DNA from: Tunturiibacter gelidiferens
GTDB taxonomy: Bacteria; Acidobacteriota; Terriglobia; Terriglobales; Acidobacteriaceae
DNA: 64,000 nt
Assembly (NCBI RefSeq): GCF_014201335.1
Contig: NZ_JACHEB010000007.1
Location: 115,263 to 179,262, forward strand
Reading direction: 5' to 3'
Positions 31,830-41,137 of the stretch are shown here, piece after piece (position 1 is the first letter of the stretch; each line of letters starts with the position of its first letter). Made by a program: the position numbers and the translations under genes. The notes beneath the pieces are model-generated. The model saw only the letters and a program-made list of their open reading frames with translations. It had not been told where the DNA came from and did no database searches.

Positions 31830-33371
31830 TCAGCCCCCCGCATTCATGAGCGGCTTGCCGCCCGCGGCTATGTCCGGACTGCTGCGGCCGAAAAGCTTGC
31901 GCTTCGCAACCACGGGTTCCTGTTCGCCGGCAAAACCAATGACACCGAGGGTCGGCAGCTTCGTAAACGCCCAGATATCGCGTTCGCTGCGAATCGCCGT
32001 GTCCAAATACTCTAGCAAAGCTACCAAGGACAAGCCCAATGCCAGCCCAAGGACAAGGCCGCCGAAGACGAAGGCGGAACGCTTGGGAGAGTATGGCGAC
32101 TCGGGTAAGTTCGGTTCATCCATGACCCGGAACTGCTCCCCTTGTTGGCGACGCTCGAGGTCGGTTGCCATCTTGGATTGATTCAGCTTGTTGAGCAGAT
32201 CATCGTAAAACGCCTGTGCGGTCTGGTTATCCCGTGTGATGCTCTTGTACTCCTCCTCCACGGCGGGGCTGGAGGCGACGCGATCCTGATAGGTCCGAAG
32301 TTGCGCTTGAACTTCAGCCTGATCTCGCTTCTTCTGAGCGATGCCGAGGTCCATCGCGCGGATCTGGGCACGCATCTGTTGCACGCTGAGAGAGTCGGTC
32401 GCTTTAGGTGCGGAAGATGCCGGCGCCACCGGCATTGTGGGTGCCTGGGCTATTTTGCGCTCCAATTCATTGACCTTTCTCTGCGCGCTGACCACATCGG
32501 GATAGTCATCGGTATAGCGTGCCTTTAGATCCGCCAGTTGCACCTGAAGCTGCTGGAGTTCCAACTGCTGGGCCTGGGGGGCTGCAGTTCCATGTTCCGT
32601 GGCCTGCGACTGCTGAACCTGCTGAGCCTGCTGCATGGACAGGATGGATTCTGCGTAACTCTTGTCCTGCTCCATGCGGGCAAGCGCCTGTGTCGCGGCA
32701 TCCAGCTGGGTGTTGAGTGTCGTCAACATGTTGATGTTCGACGACTCCGCACCCGGCAGCTTACCCATATAAGTCTGTTGAAACTTGGCCAGACGTGCAT
32801 CCTGTTCGTCCAGCTTTGCCTTGGCATCGGCGAGCTGACTCTTCAGAAACTCGGTCGTTCCCGCGGCCGAAGCAGCCCGGTCGCTGAGGTTTTCACTGAC
32901 GAAGAGCGACTGAATCTCGCCGCACACCAGCTGGGCCGTGCGCGGATCGTTCGCCTTGAAGGAGATGAAGAACCCTGGCAACCCGTTGGTTCGGGCAATC
33001 TCCGACTGAATGGGCGTAATCCCAATATTTTTGCGGGTCAGATCGATGCGGTCGTCCATTGAAAGCTTCCCGTTGGCAAACAGGTTGAAGCGTTCAATGA
33101 TGGGTTGGAGTCGCGAACGGCTTAATATTTGCTCCTTCATGGAAGCTAGCCGCCCACTCAGATCCTCGGTGACAACCGCTTTGACGTAGGACTCCGGAAC
33201 CTTCTGTTGCTCCACCAAGACCAGGGTCTGGGAGACATACTGCGGCTGCACCAGGAAAGTAACAAGATACCCGACGATGGGAAAGATGATCGCGGGGATG
33301 GCAATCATCCACCATCTTCGTTTCAGGATGGTGAGGTAGTCTTGGACCGTCAATGCGCGATGACCAAGCAT
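31830..33371 (-). CDS. Wzz/GumC-type polysaccharide chain-length determinant
   Basis: The 513-residue protein has an N-terminal membrane helix after LTILKRRWWMIAIPAIIFP, a Wzz domain, and a long periplasmic coiled coil (about residues 165-400, rich in Gln, Ala, Leu and Glu). A second membrane helix near 435-455 is preceded by the Pro-rich PNLPESPYSPKR motif typical of polysaccharide co-polymerases. It sets polymer length and bridges polymerase and export channel; its cytoplasmic partner is the BY-kinase in the same operon. It fits the exosortase-linked chain-length family. It lies 9 bp after the barrel gene. Confidence 0.92.
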   Translation of the reverse strand: MLGHRALTVQDYLTILKRRWWMIAIPAIIFPIVGYLVTFLVQPQYVSQTLVLVEQQKVPESYVKAVVTEDLSGRLASMKEQILSRSRLQPIIERFNLFANGKLSMDDRIDLTRKNIGITPIQSEIARTNGLPGFFISFKANDPRTAQLVCGEIQSLFVSENLSDRAASAAGTTEFLKSQLADAKAKLDEQDARLAKFQQTYMGKLPGAESSNINMLTTLNTQLDAATQALARMEQDKSYAESILSMQQAQQVQQSQATEHGTAAPQAQQLELQQLQVQLADLKARYTDDYPDVVSAQRKVNELERKIAQAPTMPVAPASSAPKATDSLSVQQMRAQIRAMDLGIAQKKRDQAEVQAQLRTYQDRVASSPAVEEEYKSITRDNQTAQAFYDDLLNKLNQSKMATDLERRQQGEQFRVMDEPNLPESPYSPKRSAFVFGGLVLGLALGLSLVALLEYLDTAIRSERDIWAFTKLPTLGVIGFAGEQEPVVAKRKLFGRSSPDIAAGGKPLMNAGG

Positions 33372-33380
33372 GGTGACTCC

Positions 33381-34712
33381 TTAAAACTGTCCTAGATTCG
33401 TGGAGCGGGGAGTGAATGTGACCCCGACTCCAATGGTCTGAAAGGTGTTGTTGAGGATGGTTGGGGTAACAGGCCCAATTACATTGTTGCTGGATTGGCT
33501 GGCTGCCGTATAGCTTGCATACGCGGAGAAATGTGGACTGAGCCTGCGTGTAACTTGTGCCCCCCCGTAGACAGTGTCGTATGTAGCGTTGCTCGTAACC
33601 AGGGAGGTGCCGTTGAGAAACTGTGTCAGGCCGGCACTGTGTACGTAGGATGCGGTGAGGCCAACGACCCAGTCCCGACCGAAGTTGCGGCCTACGGAGC
33701 CCGAAAACGCGTCGGTGAGGGCACCCGGTAGTACGCCCGATCCATTGTTCACTCCTCGGCTGTAGTTCACGCCTGCGTGCACATTCTGGTAGCTGTACGA
33801 AAGCCCTGCAGTGACAGCTACGTCGGTTGAGTCGGGAACGAGGGTGCTGTTGGAGCTCGATACCCACTGCGGACCGACCGAGACGTTGGCGCTGAGCGTG
33901 CGGCTCAATACGCGCTGATAGAACACATTGATACCCCGAGTTTCGATATCAGGCGTATTTAGGCCGGATCCGTTGCCGCTATAAGAGTAAGTCGAATAGA
34001 CCCCCGAAACACCGACTGAGCTTCGTGCATCGATTCGTTGATTCAGTGAGACACTTCCTGAAACCTGGCTGGTATCAAGCCCAGCGTCAGCATTGCTGTC
34101 GAGATAATGAAGAACTCCCCATGAACCAGAACCGGTGATAGAAGTATTGCGCGTAAGCGTCCGCTCGGCGCTGCCGCTGACGGAGTTCCCGATGCGATTG
34201 CCGGAGGTGGTAATGATATCCCCGATCGGCCCCGCGCCCGGACCTTGGATCGGAATCGATCCGAGATCTCCCACGCCAGCGATCCCTGACAGGCCCGTTG
34301 TGGGCGACTGAGGCAGAAAGCTGAAGGAGTCAGAGATATTGAAGATCCAGTGACGAGTGACATAGCCTTGAGACGCCGAAATACTCCAAAAAGACTGTGT
34401 TCCCCCAGACGACTGGCCGGCCAGAATCACGCCGCCCGAGAAGAGCATGCTGAATGGTCGCGTTGTGTTAGGCGAGGTATAGGCGGCATTGCCGGAAAGG
34501 TCCGTCGCGTAGGTCGTGTTGCCCTCTCCGTAGTATCCGAGCTGGATAACCTCAGATGCGCTCAGCGAGTAATGAAAAACCCCATCTAGATTGGGCAGGT
34601 TCGGGCCCAGGGTGGAAGCCATCGACGACTCTGCCGTCGGCAAGGCCTGGCCTTGTGCGATGGATGCACCCATCGACAGCAACAAGACCGAAATCAGTGT
34701 TTGGATCTTCAT
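33381..34712 (-). CDS. Outer-membrane beta-barrel protein of the EPS locus
   Basis: The protein has about 443 residues from MKIQTLISVLLLSMGASIAQ (signal peptide, cleavage near GQA); an ATG 12 bp upstream (34724) overlaps the export gene stop. The rest is a long series of alternating Ser/Gly/Tyr/Val strands (SVGVSGVYSTYSYSGNG, VTAGLSYSYQNVHAGVNYS) and it ends in LGQF, consistent with a barrel of 14-18 strands. Its place between export and chain-length genes matches the TIGR03016-like barrel found in exosortase clusters. It may help the polymer cross the outer membrane; that is inference. Confidence 0.8.
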   Translation of the reverse strand: MKIQTLISVLLLSMGASIAQGQALPTAESSMASTLGPNLPNLDGVFHYSLSASEVIQLGYYGEGNTTYATDLSGNAAYTSPNTTRPFSMLFSGGVILAGQSSGGTQSFWSISASQGYVTRHWIFNISDSFSFLPQSPTTGLSGIAGVGDLGSIPIQGPGAGPIGDIITTSGNRIGNSVSGSAERTLTRNTSITGSGSWGVLHYLDSNADAGLDTSQVSGSVSLNQRIDARSSVGVSGVYSTYSYSGNGSGLNTPDIETRGINVFYQRVLSRTLSANVSVGPQWVSSSNSTLVPDSTDVAVTAGLSYSYQNVHAGVNYSRGVNNGSGVLPGALTDAFSGSVGRNFGRDWVVGLTASYVHSAGLTQFLNGTSLVTSNATYDTVYGGAQVTRRLSPHFSAYASYTAASQSSNNVIGPVTPTILNNTFQTIGVGVTFTPRSTNLGQF

Positions 34713-34720
34713 GCCTTCCT

Positions 34721-35404
34721 TCATGGGACGACGATTGTGTCTCCGGGAAGAAGCGAGACCCCCGAGTTTTCTCCCTTCAGCGCCTGCTTGTAGTTGAACG
34801 GGATCTTCTGTTGCTTGCCTGCTGTCGTTCGCAAAATATAGATGCGCTTGGAGTTCGCAAACTGCGTGATACCACCTCCGGTGACAATCGCCTGCAGCGG
34901 GGTCATGCCCGGAGTCATCACGACCGGACCAACCTTCCCGACTTCGCCAACCAGAAAGACGCGCTGGCTGTTGACTCCGAGAACCACTACCGTGACCACA
35001 GGATCCTGAATGTACTTTTTGAGTCGTTGACTGATATCAGTCGAAAGCGCCGTGGGCGTCATTCCGGCTGCGGGAATATCTCCCACCAACACGAGGGAGA
35101 TCATCCCGTCGGGTCGCACCGGAATAGTACCGGAGAGCGTAGGCTCCTTCCAAACAGTGATCTGGAGAGAGTCCTCCGGCCCGATCACGTAACGATTCGC
35201 ATCCATCGGACCTGCGTAGTTCGCACTCGCGGCCGTAGGGACCTTTGGATCAGCAGGAGCCGTGGTCTGTCCCCCCGGCGCCGCATTCGGCGTTGCGCCT
35301 GCGGTCGCCGCCGGCTGTGATGTGACTTGTGCTGCGGCCGCGATCGGTAAGAGCAGCAGCACGGCACCTATGGAACAGAACCGCTTTATCAAAATAACCC
35401 TCAT
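34721..35404 (-). CDS. Wza-type polysaccharide export protein
   Basis: The protein has 227 residues from the ATG at 35404, chosen because AAGGAAGG lies just upstream and a clear signal peptide follows (MRVILIKRFCSIGAVLLLLP); the open frame extends 147 bp further but without features. A Pro/Ala-rich linker leads to the poly_export domain (RYVIGPEDSLQITVWKEPTL, PVRPDGMISLVLVGDIPAAG) and one SLBB-like unit (VFLVGEVGKVGPVVMTPGMT). No lipobox was seen, so attachment may differ from Wza. It is the first gene of the minus-strand operon and forms the export channel. Confidence 0.92.
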   Translation of the reverse strand: MRVILIKRFCSIGAVLLLLPIAAAAQVTSQPAATAGATPNAAPGGQTTAPADPKVPTAASANYAGPMDANRYVIGPEDSLQITVWKEPTLSGTIPVRPDGMISLVLVGDIPAAGMTPTALSTDISQRLKKYIQDPVVTVVVLGVNSQRVFLVGEVGKVGPVVMTPGMTPLQAIVTGGGITQFANSKRIYILRTTAGKQQKIPFNYKQALKGENSGVSLLPGDTIVVP

Positions 35405-35809
35405 CCTTCCTTCGCTTGACTGCTGTGGATAGGTACATCCATTCTGACGCATCCCCTGGTGGCCGAGAGTATTTCGTCTTATGTAGCAAACACTCTTCTG
35501 TCCCATCGACCGAAGATTTGGTAGCGGAGATTCTGGATCTTCTATCGGCAATTATTACCTGTCAGGCAATGCGTGTGCCAAAGATCGATGTGTGCCGGAT
35601 ATTTGTCGAAGAAATTGGGAAAATGAATAGATCCAGTAGAAATCAGCGCGTTGCCCGCCCATGGGTTCCTTAGATGTGCAGATTATCAGTGCCAGTGGGA
35701 AACTTTTTTCCCTTTGGGGGGATTCTCCCTACCACTTTTGTGTCGATAGATCCTAAACGGATACAGAAACCGAGGTTCAAGAGGCATATAAATTGCTTAC
35801 AGGGTTCAG
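35405..35809. other. Divergent promoter region between export operon and exosortase operon
   Basis: About 400 bp with no gene. An imperfect palindrome GGGAAACTTTTTTCCC lies at 35698-35713, between the two divergent operons, and vaguely resembles the GGGWAAC-type element seen upstream of the surface proteins. No convincing sigma-54 or sigma-70 promoter was fixed by eye. Confidence 0.45.
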
Positions 35810-36766
35810 GTGAAGTATAACGTCATACGAGCAACACAGGGGACAACTCACACCATGCCTTATGCAGTGGACTCGGCCGCGAAGGTGGCCAATCCAGAGC
35901 CACCCCTTACCTCCCTCTCCGGCGCGAAGGCCCGGCTTGAGTGGCTGCCATACGCCTCAATTGTCCTCCTGCTGGTTGTGCTGTACTACCGTGTCGGAAT
36001 CAAACTGGTATACGACTGGTCGACCCTTCCCGATTACTCTCACGGCTTCCTGGTCCCTTTTTTCGTAGCGTTCCTTATCTGGGACAAGAGGAAGGTGATC
36101 CAGTCCACACCGATCCGCCAGAGCTGGCTCGGGGTTCCTCTCGTCGTCCTTTCCCTTGCCGTCCTGATTCTCGGCATTTATGGCGTCGAACTGTTCACCT
36201 CGAGGATGTCCTTTATCTTCCTGATGGCTGGCCTGATCTGGACCTTCTTCGGCTGGGCGATGGTGCGGGTGCTGCGCTTCCCTCTTCTGGTTCTTATTCT
36301 TGCGATTCCTTTTCCCGCGATTCTCTTCAACCAGATCACATTCCCGCTCCAACTGCTGGCCTCGCGAATTGCCAGTGACGTCCTGCCGCTGCTCGGCGTG
36401 CCGACGCTGCACGAAGGCAACGTGATCGAATTGCCCGTCATGAAGCTCGAGGTAGCCGAGGCCTGCAGCGGCATTCGCTCGCTGATGAGTCTGTTCACAC
36501 TCTCAGTCTTCTACGGCTATTTCCTGGAGCACACCACGAGGCGCCGCGTCATTCTCGCCCTAGCTAGCATTCCCATCGCCGTCACTGCGAACGTAGCCCG
36601 CATCGTAGGAACAGGCCTATGTGTCCAGTATTGGGATCCGGAAAAGGCGCTTGGCTTCTTCCATGAGTTCTCCGGTTGGGTGATGTTCGTCATCTCACTG
36701 GTCTGCCTCTACCTGGTTCACCGTGCCATGCGGCTGATCTCCCCCGAAAAGGCACAAACCACATGA
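35810..36766 (+). CDS. Exosortase (EpsH/XrtA type)
   Basis: The 318-residue protein (GTG start; ATG at 35855 is an alternative) is an eight-helix membrane cysteine protease that cleaves and transfers proteins with C-terminal sorting signals. The catalytic residues are all visible: Cys219 in VAEACSGIRSLMSL, Arg264 in ANVARIVGTG and His285 in FFHEFSGW. The early motif LPDYSHGFLVP is also characteristic. It overlaps epsI by 4 bp and is followed by the PrsT-type gene, the standard exosortase A neighbourhood. No PEP-CTERM substrate is encoded in this window. Confidence 0.95.
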   Translation: MKYNVIRATQGTTHTMPYAVDSAAKVANPEPPLTSLSGAKARLEWLPYASIVLLLVVLYYRVGIKLVYDWSTLPDYSHGFLVPFFVAFLIWDKRKVIQSTPIRQSWLGVPLVVLSLAVLILGIYGVELFTSRMSFIFLMAGLIWTFFGWAMVRVLRFPLLVLILAIPFPAILFNQITFPLQLLASRIASDVLPLLGVPTLHEGNVIELPVMKLEVAEACSGIRSLMSLFTLSVFYGYFLEHTTRRRVILALASIPIAVTANVARIVGTGLCVQYWDPEKALGFFHEFSGWVMFVISLVCLYLVHRAMRLISPEKAQTT

Positions 36767-37422
36767 AATCCCCTCGCTTCTGGCTCGTGATTCTTCTACT
36801 TGCCACCTCGGCTTTCGTCCTGCAAAGCCGAGGCGACGCGGATTTTGTGCCCGCGAGCCAGCCTCTGAGCCAGATGCCGGCGCAGTTGGACGGCATGATC
36901 GCCCAGGACATCCCACTGACCGACGATACCCTTGCCGTGCTCGGTAAAGGCGACTTCCTCAATCGCGTCTATGTGGGTCTGCCGGCGAATGGTCTCGCAA
37001 GCAAAGCGGCCCCCATCAGCCTGTTTATTGGCTACTTTCCCAGCCAGCGCACGGGTCAAACCATGCACTCTCCGCAGAACTGCCTGCCTGGCGCCGGATG
37101 GACCTTTGACTCGCAGAAATACGCTAGCCTACAGGACGTCAACGGCAAGAACTACAAGGTGGGCGAATACATCATCAGCAACGGGGAGATCAAACAATTT
37201 GTTATCTATTGGTATCAGGCGCATGGCCGCAGCATCCCCAACGAGTACAAGGCGAAGCTCTATATGATCGCCGATGCTATCCGGATGAACCGCACCGATG
37301 GCGCCCTGGTTCGCGTCATCACCCAGGTTCTGCCGTCGGAGTCGTTAGAAAGCGCCAGAGAGCGGGCTATTCAATTCACCCAGCAGATGGCTCCGAACCT
37401 GCCCCGGTTTATCCCCGACTAA
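36763..37422 (+). CDS. epsI: EpsI family protein (DUF3485), exosortase partner
   Basis: The protein has 219 residues from the ATG that overlaps the exosortase stop as ATGA. An N-terminal membrane helix (FWLVILLLATSAFVLQS) precedes the EpsI domain: PAQLDGMIAQDIPLTDDTLA, FIGYFPSQRTGQTMHSPQNC, LPGAGWTFDS, and FVIYWYQAHGR. In many proteobacteria this domain is fused to exosortase A; here it is a separate gene, translationally coupled. The domain's biochemical role is unknown; it is required for polymer production in model strains of the family. Confidence 0.9.
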   Translation: MKSPRFWLVILLLATSAFVLQSRGDADFVPASQPLSQMPAQLDGMIAQDIPLTDDTLAVLGKGDFLNRVYVGLPANGLASKAAPISLFIGYFPSQRTGQTMHSPQNCLPGAGWTFDSQKYASLQDVNGKNYKVGEYIISNGEIKQFVIYWYQAHGRSIPNEYKAKLYMIADAIRMNRTDGALVRVITQVLPSESLESARERAIQFTQQMAPNLPRFIPD

Positions 37423-37557
37423 CGAACGATGAGCCGGAGTTTCACCTAAGTTGTATCTCGCGACGTTACGTCGGGCTCCGTGGGTGTCGATGACAGTGCG
37501 AGAATGACAGTGCGAGAATGACAAGATCGTTCTGAAGATCAGTTGAGGAAATCTGCG

Positions 37558-39855
37558 ATGAGAACTACCCTTCCCTTGGCAGCACGTCGAATCACCACAG
37601 TGCTGGCCATCTCGCTTGCTCTCGGACTCACCTCCGGTTGCCATCGCGATCCGAACAAGCAGAAGCTGCGTTACCTCGAGAGTGGTAAGCGCTACGCCGA
37701 CCAGGGCAAGTACAAAGAGGCGACCATACAGTTTGCGAACGCGCTTAAGGTCGACCGCAACTACGCCGATGCTCACTATCAACTCTCAAAAGTCTTCATG
37801 AAACAGGGATCAGTCATGCCCGCGTATGGGGAACTGATGCGCACGGTCGATCTGCAGCCCGGCAATCTTCAGGCGCGCATTGATCTGGGCAACATTCTGC
37901 TTGCGGGCAAGCAGGTCGACCGCGCCGCCGCGCAAGCCACGGCGGTACTCGCGATCGACAACAACAATGCTGACGCCCATGCTCTGCTCTCCAACATCGC
38001 GACAGCGAAAGGAGACCGCATCGAGGCGCTGGCCCAGATTCAGCAGGCCCTCGCCGTAGATCCCAATCGCGCCGCTTTCCATGCCACTCTGGGCCTGTTG
38101 CAGAGCAACGACCCAGCTACGGCCGCTGCGGGCGAAGACCAGCTCCGCAAAGCCGTCTCTCTGGACGGCAAGAACGTAACCGCACACGTGGTCCTCGCAT
38201 CGCTATTACAAAAGAAAGGGGACTTTCAGGGCGCGGAGGATCAGATGAAAGCCGCGATCGCCGCTGACCCAAAGAGCGTGATGGCTCGCGCCAGCCTCGC
38301 AGATTTGTACATGCGCCAAAAAGATACTGCAAAGGCCGAGCAGACCCTTCGCCAGGCATCCGAAGACCTCTCCGACTCCGAGAGTGGTGCGGGAATGCTG
38401 GCAACTTACTACATCCGCACCAACCAGCTAGTTCCGGGGGAGGCGACCTACGCAGACCTGGTAGCGAAGCACCCAAAGAGCGTTCCGCTCAAAATCGCAT
38501 ATCTTCGCCTGCTGATTCTCAACAAAGATCTGCCCAAGGCGAGGACCGTTGGCGCGGAGCTGGCCAAGACCGACAACAACATTCCCGAAGTTGCAGTTCT
38601 CAATGGCATGCTCTTGCTGAACGACGGCAAGACCGTCGATGCCTTCAACTCGCTGCAGAAGGCAGCCAAGGCTAATCCCGACAACCTGGTCGTCAAGCTC
38701 TGGCTCGGCCGTGCGGCACGCGCTAAAGGCGACATGAGCGTTGCCCAACAGAGCTTCCGCGACGCAGCCAGAATTAGCCCCGGCAGTATGGAAGCACAGG
38801 CTGGCCTCGCAGAGATCTCCATTGATACCCACGACTTCACCACGCTCCACCAGGTAGCCGACACCGCGATTGCAATCAATCCGCAGGTCGGGGCTCCTTA
38901 CATCTGGCGCGGCATTGCTGAAGGCAGCCAGAAAGAGTTCGACAAAGCCGACGCGGACTTCCATCAGGCCATCAAGCTCGATCCAAAAAACTCCGCTGGC
39001 TACCTGGAACTCGCCCAGCTGCGACTCTTCCAGCAGAAGAGCCCTGAAGCCCAAACACTGCTCGAACAGGCTCTTGAGCTGAACCCGAATTCTTCCCGCG
39101 CTCTGCGTCTGCTGGCCTCATCTTTCATGTTTGAAAAGCAACCGGCCAAAGCGATCAGCCGGGTGCAGGACCAGATTGCAAAATCTCCGCAAAACGCCGA
39201 CATGTACAACCTGCTGGCTGAGTTGCAGCTGAACACAGGCGATGCCAAAGATGCGCTTGCCACTGCAGAAAAGGCAATGCAGATCAACCCGAACGACAGC
39301 TCGGCCGTCATCACCTACACTCGAGCCGAAGTCACCGCGGGTGATCCCGCCAAGGCCGTGGCCAAGTGGCAGCAATGGATAACCGACCACCCCACCGACG
39401 TCCAGGGACTCACCATGCTTGGCACCATGCAGGAATCGCAGGGTGATCGCAACGGCGCCATGGCCACCTACAAGAAAGCTCTCGCGATTCAGCCGGAGCA
39501 GCCCATCGCCGCCAACAATCTTGCATACCTCATGGTGGATACCGGACAGAATCTTGACGTTGCCCTCTCTCTGGCACAGATAGCGCGGCGCGGTATGCCG
39601 TCCTCGCCGAACACAGCTGACACCCTGGCCTGGATCTACTACCAGAAGGGCAACTTCGCCTCAGCTCGCGATCTTCTCGAGGATGCGGTCAAAATAGCTC
39701 CCAACAGCGCTTCCATCCATTATCACCTGGGCATGACGTACACCAAGCTGTCCAACAACTCCGAGGCGATGACACATCTGAAGAAAGCAGTAGCCCTGGC
39801 GCCGAACACCCAGATTGAGAAGGATGCTGATAGGGAACTCGCACGGTTGGGCTAG
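37558..39855 (+). CDS. PrsT-type TPR lipoprotein of exosortase/EPS systems
   Basis: The protein has 765 residues from the ATG at 37558, which has GAGGAA upstream. Its N-terminus has a signal peptide ending in a lipobox (LTSGC, Cys28), so it is likely a lipoprotein. Almost all the rest is tetratricopeptide repeats (more than 15 units), for example KYKEATIQFANALKVDRNYA and AYGELMRTVDLQPGNLQARI. Length, lipobox and position right after exosortase and EpsI match PrsT (TIGR02917). It probably scaffolds the export machine across the periplasm, as AlgK does for alginate; that analogy is inference. Confidence 0.9.
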   Translation: MRTTLPLAARRITTVLAISLALGLTSGCHRDPNKQKLRYLESGKRYADQGKYKEATIQFANALKVDRNYADAHYQLSKVFMKQGSVMPAYGELMRTVDLQPGNLQARIDLGNILLAGKQVDRAAAQATAVLAIDNNNADAHALLSNIATAKGDRIEALAQIQQALAVDPNRAAFHATLGLLQSNDPATAAAGEDQLRKAVSLDGKNVTAHVVLASLLQKKGDFQGAEDQMKAAIAADPKSVMARASLADLYMRQKDTAKAEQTLRQASEDLSDSESGAGMLATYYIRTNQLVPGEATYADLVAKHPKSVPLKIAYLRLLILNKDLPKARTVGAELAKTDNNIPEVAVLNGMLLLNDGKTVDAFNSLQKAAKANPDNLVVKLWLGRAARAKGDMSVAQQSFRDAARISPGSMEAQAGLAEISIDTHDFTTLHQVADTAIAINPQVGAPYIWRGIAEGSQKEFDKADADFHQAIKLDPKNSAGYLELAQLRLFQQKSPEAQTLLEQALELNPNSSRALRLLASSFMFEKQPAKAISRVQDQIAKSPQNADMYNLLAELQLNTGDAKDALATAEKAMQINPNDSSAVITYTRAEVTAGDPAKAVAKWQQWITDHPTDVQGLTMLGTMQESQGDRNGAMATYKKALAIQPEQPIAANNLAYLMVDTGQNLDVALSLAQIARRGMPSSPNTADTLAWIYYQKGNFASARDLLEDAVKIAPNSASIHYHLGMTYTKLSNNSEAMTHLKKAVALAPNTQIEKDADRELARLG

Positions 39856-39902
39856 TCCAGCTGAATCGCTCTCTGTATCAACTCAGCTATCGCTCATGAG
39901 TA

Positions 39903-41069
39903 CTACACGCCCTTGAGCAGGCTTCCATATACGCTGGTGATATGGGCCATCATGGCTTCGGTCGTGAACTTTTCGGCTGCCAGCCTCTTACCTTCCGCCC
40001 CCATCTGCTTCGCTTTCGCAGAATCGGAGAGCAGATGAACAATCGCCGCCGCCAGAGCAGCAGAATCCTCCGACGGCACAATGACTCCGCTGACGCCATC
40101 CTGGACAGCCTCTGCATTTCCACCTACATTCGTGGCAACAACCGGTAGCGACGCGGCCATGGCCTCGACAATTGCATTCGAGAAGCCCTCGCTTCGTGAC
40201 GGAAGCACGAAGACATCGGCGGTGGCGAGATGTTCCCTGAGATTTTTTACGCCGCCAGCAAAACGAAATCTGTCGGACAGATTCAGGCTTCGCACCAGCG
40301 CCCGCAGTTCCGCGAAATAATCCGGCTCCAGCACATCCCCCGCAATGCTGAACGTCGCCTTCGGAAACTGTGTCGCGACACACGCGGCAGCTCTGATAAA
40401 AACATCATGCCCCTTCACGCGGCGAATGTTGCCGACCGTCGTAACGAGAGCTTCGCCTTCGTGTTTCGCTGCTGAGGAGGCCGAACTCCAGTCAGCCAGA
40501 TCGAGACCGTTGTAAATCGTCTGTACGCGAGAAGGTTTGATTCCGTCCACGTCAATACAATGCCGTCTGACCTGCTCGGAGACGGCAAACACTCGATCGG
40601 GAGCGCCAGCCATGAGTCGATAAGCGGCATGATGCTTGCCGGTTCGGAGGATGCCCATGTCTCTGCGGCTCCAGATAAGCTTCGCGCTCGACATGGTTTT
40701 GGTTACAAATCCCGCCCAGAGATCAGAGCTCTCAAAGAACGTCTGAACGATCCGAATCTTCTGCTCTCTAAGGAACTTCCTCAGCTCGAGACTGCCTCGC
40801 AGCGCCGTCAGATCATACGTCCGTTGCAAAGGCAGAAGGTACACGGAGCATGGCGGCGACTGGAGACCAGCGCTCGCCGGATCCGCGGAGAACGTAAGGA
40901 TCGATACACGGTATCCATACTTCGGCAGAAGAGCGGCAAGTTTGAGTACAATCCGTTCGCCGCCGCCCAGCGTTCTGGGAAACTGATCGAGAACGAGCAG
41001 CACGTGAGGCATCTCAAAGTAGCTTGCGTCGTTGCCGTCCGATTTTTCCAGGTGTAGCGCCTTAATCAT
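39903..41069 (-). CDS. Glycosyltransferase family 4
   Basis: The 388-residue protein is a GT-B retaining transferase. N-terminal: HVLLVLDQFPRTLGGGERIV (glycine-rich acceptor loop); linker: VQTIYNGLDLADW and VTTVGNIRRVKGHDVFIRAA; C-terminal nucleotide-sugar site: DVFVLPSRSEGFSNAIVEAM, which contains the conserved E-x7-E pattern, then VVATNVGGNAEAV. The start is uncertain: the longer ATG (41069) and the one at MPHVLLVL (41012) both have weak ribosome-binding sites. It is the last gene of a minus-strand group with the O-antigen-ligase-like gene. The sugar specificity cannot be read from sequence. Confidence 0.9.
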   Translation of the reverse strand: MIKALHLEKSDGNDASYFEMPHVLLVLDQFPRTLGGGERIVLKLAALLPKYGYRVSILTFSADPASAGLQSPPCSVYLLPLQRTYDLTALRGSLELRKFLREQKIRIVQTFFESSDLWAGFVTKTMSSAKLIWSRRDMGILRTGKHHAAYRLMAGAPDRVFAVSEQVRRHCIDVDGIKPSRVQTIYNGLDLADWSSASSAAKHEGEALVTTVGNIRRVKGHDVFIRAAACVATQFPKATFSIAGDVLEPDYFAELRALVRSLNLSDRFRFAGGVKNLREHLATADVFVLPSRSEGFSNAIVEAMAASLPVVATNVGGNAEAVQDGVSGVIVPSEDSAALAAAIVHLLSDSAKAKQMGAEGKRLAAEKFTTEAMMAHITSVYGSLLKGV

Positions 41070-41137
41070 TCTTATTCAGAGTATCCCGAAGCCAAAGACG
41101 CTGTGGTGCCGGGCGGACGACCACGATGGTCCCCACA

